NCBI GenBank assembly: GCA_016867615.1
Contig: VGJG01000090.1
Span: 1-6,881, forward strand
Reading direction: 5' to 3'
From: Candidatus Aminicenantota bacterium
GTDB taxonomy: Bacteria; Acidobacteriota; Aminicenantia; Aminicenantales; JAFGAV01
Length of the DNA: 6,881 nt
A model generated the notes under the pieces. It searched no databases and was not told where the DNA came from. It saw nothing but the letters and a program-made list of their open reading frames with translations. A program made the position numbers and the translations under genes. Shown here one piece after another: positions 6,630-6,881 of the stretch (positions are counted from its first letter, which is position 1; each line of letters starts with the position of its first letter).

Positions 6630-6658
6630 TTGATTTTGTCTCCGGAATTCCGTATATT
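6630..6658 (+). promoter_or_regulatory. Strong candidate sigma70-type promoter in AT-rich intergenic region
   Basis: TTGATT (6630-6635; 4 of 6) and TATATT (6653-6658; 5 of 6) are spaced by 17 bases inside a sharply AT-rich patch. Transcription would begin near 6665, about 155 bases before the next start codon. This is the best promoter-like sequence in the window. Confidence 0.55.
6643..6652. promoter_or_regulatory. Perfect 10-bp palindrome in the promoter spacer, possible operator
   Basis: CGGAATTCCG is a perfect palindrome that fills the end of the 17-base spacer and abuts the -10 element. A dimeric regulator bound here would block polymerase or alter spacer geometry. No regulator gene is visible in the window, and a 10-bp palindrome can occur by chance. 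Confidence 0.3.
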
Positions 6659-6664
6659 ATTAAA

Positions 6665-6780
6665 AACCTTGTTTTGCTGGCTGGACAAGGACAAACATTT
6701 CTTAATCCCCCTTATAACTAGATTTTCCCCTTAACAGCCAGCACTTCATCATCCGGCGGCCGGGGGACCGCGGGGCTCTT
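6665..6780 (+). ncRNA. Candidate small RNA or structured mRNA leader
   Basis: This stretch of about 115 bases lies between a strong promoter-like sequence and a terminator-like hairpin and has no convincing coding frame. It contains a 6-bp hairpin, CCTTGT (6667-6672) with ACAAGG (6685-6690). Its loop holds TGCTGGCTG (6675-6683), the exact complement of CAGCCAGCA (6735-6743), so a pseudoknot is possible. I do not recognise it as a known RNA family. It could be an independent small RNA or the leader of the gene starting at 6820. Transcription and structure are inferred from base pairing alone. Confidence 0.35.
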
Positions 6781-6781
6781 T
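6753..6781 (+). terminator. Weak intrinsic terminator-like hairpin
   Basis: CC-G-GCGG (6753-6759) can pair with CCGC-G-GG (6768-6774): four GC pairs, a G-G mismatch and two more GC pairs, around an 8-base loop. It is followed by CTCTTT (6776-6781), a short interrupted T-run. The stem is GC-rich but imperfect, so termination would be partial at best. It could also act as an attenuator for the downstream gene. Confidence 0.3.
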
Positions 6782-6807
6782 ACGAATTTCAAAGATTTCT
6801 GTACACT
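6779..6807 (+). promoter_or_regulatory. Possible second promoter just before the terminal gene
   Basis: TTTACG (6779-6784; 4 of 6) and TACACT (6802-6807; 4 of 6) are 17 bases apart. Transcription would begin near 6814, only a few bases before the ATG at 6820. That would explain the lack of a Shine-Dalgarno site if this gene is nearly leaderless. The hexamers are weak. Confidence 0.25.
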
Positions 6808-6819
6808 TCTTCGCTTCAC

Positions 6820-6881
6820 ATGAAATCCGATTTCTTCCGTCGGGACTTCCTCCTCGCCCTGACGGGGTATTTCTTTCTTTT
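6820..6881 (+). CDS. 5' end of a probable integral membrane protein, MFS-transporter-like (partial)
   Basis: Only the first 20 codons are present before the window ends. The protein starts MKSDFFRRDFLLALTGYFFL, a basic N-terminus followed by an aromatic and aliphatic hydrophobic stretch. Major facilitator transporters often begin with a phenylalanine-Arg-x-Phe-Leu-Leu segment leading into the first membrane helix, which this resembles. The FRRDFLL segment also loosely recalls a twin-arginine signal, but the residues after it are too bulky and hydrophobic for a typical one. No Shine-Dalgarno sequence precedes the ATG; the upstream 20 bases are pyrimidine-rich. The frame is open back to a TAA at 6715-6717, and no better start codon is present. 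A sugar or other small-molecule transporter would fit the neighbourhood, but the family call rests on very little sequence. Confidence 0.5.
   Translation, partial: MKSDFFRRDFLLALTGYFFL

Noticed and set aside
6536..6721. Short plus-strand frame overlapping the DUF4342 end and the intergenic region
   Set aside because: It starts out of frame inside a confident gene and runs through the promoter; no ribosome site or motif.
6820..6881. Twin-arginine signal peptide in the terminal gene
   Set aside because: FRRDFLL resembles the motif, but the residues that follow are bulky and strongly hydrophobic (GYFFL), more like a first transmembrane helix.
1..6881. CRISPR arrays, tRNA or rRNA genes, insertion sequences, phage or conjugation genes
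   Set aside because: No spaced direct repeats, cloverleaf-like sequence, transposase motifs or terminal inverted repeats were found on reading both strands.

Overview
The window is a GC-rich bacterial chromosome segment of tightly packed genes. The gene families present (a URO-D-like methyltransferase-type protein, a GH127 glycosidase, a PfkB sugar kinase and DUF4342) suggest a heterotrophic, plant- or algal-polysaccharide-using bacterium. An Acidobacteriota- or Aminicenantes-like lineage is my best guess, but nothing in the window proves it.

Layout. Bases 1-82 hold the 3' end of an unidentified gene. A URO-D superfamily gene follows 18 bp later (101-1138, +). It converges, with only 7 bp between the stops, on a very large minus-strand gene (1146-4574). 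The encoded protein of 1142 residues combines a cyclophilin domain, an FKBP domain, a complete GH127 (DUF1680) beta-L-arabinofuranosidase-type domain and a C-terminal discoidin-like domain. A 112-bp divergent promoter region (4575-4686) separates it from a PfkB-family kinase that looks like 2-keto-3-deoxygluconate kinase (4687-5718, +). The kinase overlaps by 4 bp a small lipoprotein gene of unknown function (5715-6236, +). A DUF4342 small membrane protein (6312-6608, +) comes next with its own strong ribosome binding site. The last 270 bases begin with an abruptly AT-rich stretch (about 35% GC over 6611-6720). It carries a good sigma70-type promoter with a perfect palindrome in its spacer, potential RNA structure including a possible pseudoknot, and a terminator-like hairpin. 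The window ends in the first 20 codons of a probable membrane transporter.

How the genes may work together. The GH127 domain keeps the catalytic and zinc-binding residues expected for release of L-arabinofuranose from glycoconjugates or pectic side chains. The divergently transcribed kinase would phosphorylate KDG derived from pectin or other uronates. Together they suggest carbohydrate catabolism, with the URO-D-like protein as a common but poorly understood companion in such clusters. The most unusual item is the two-isomerase-plus-glycosidase fusion. The second is the 6630-6780 region, which could be a small RNA gene or a structured mRNA leader.
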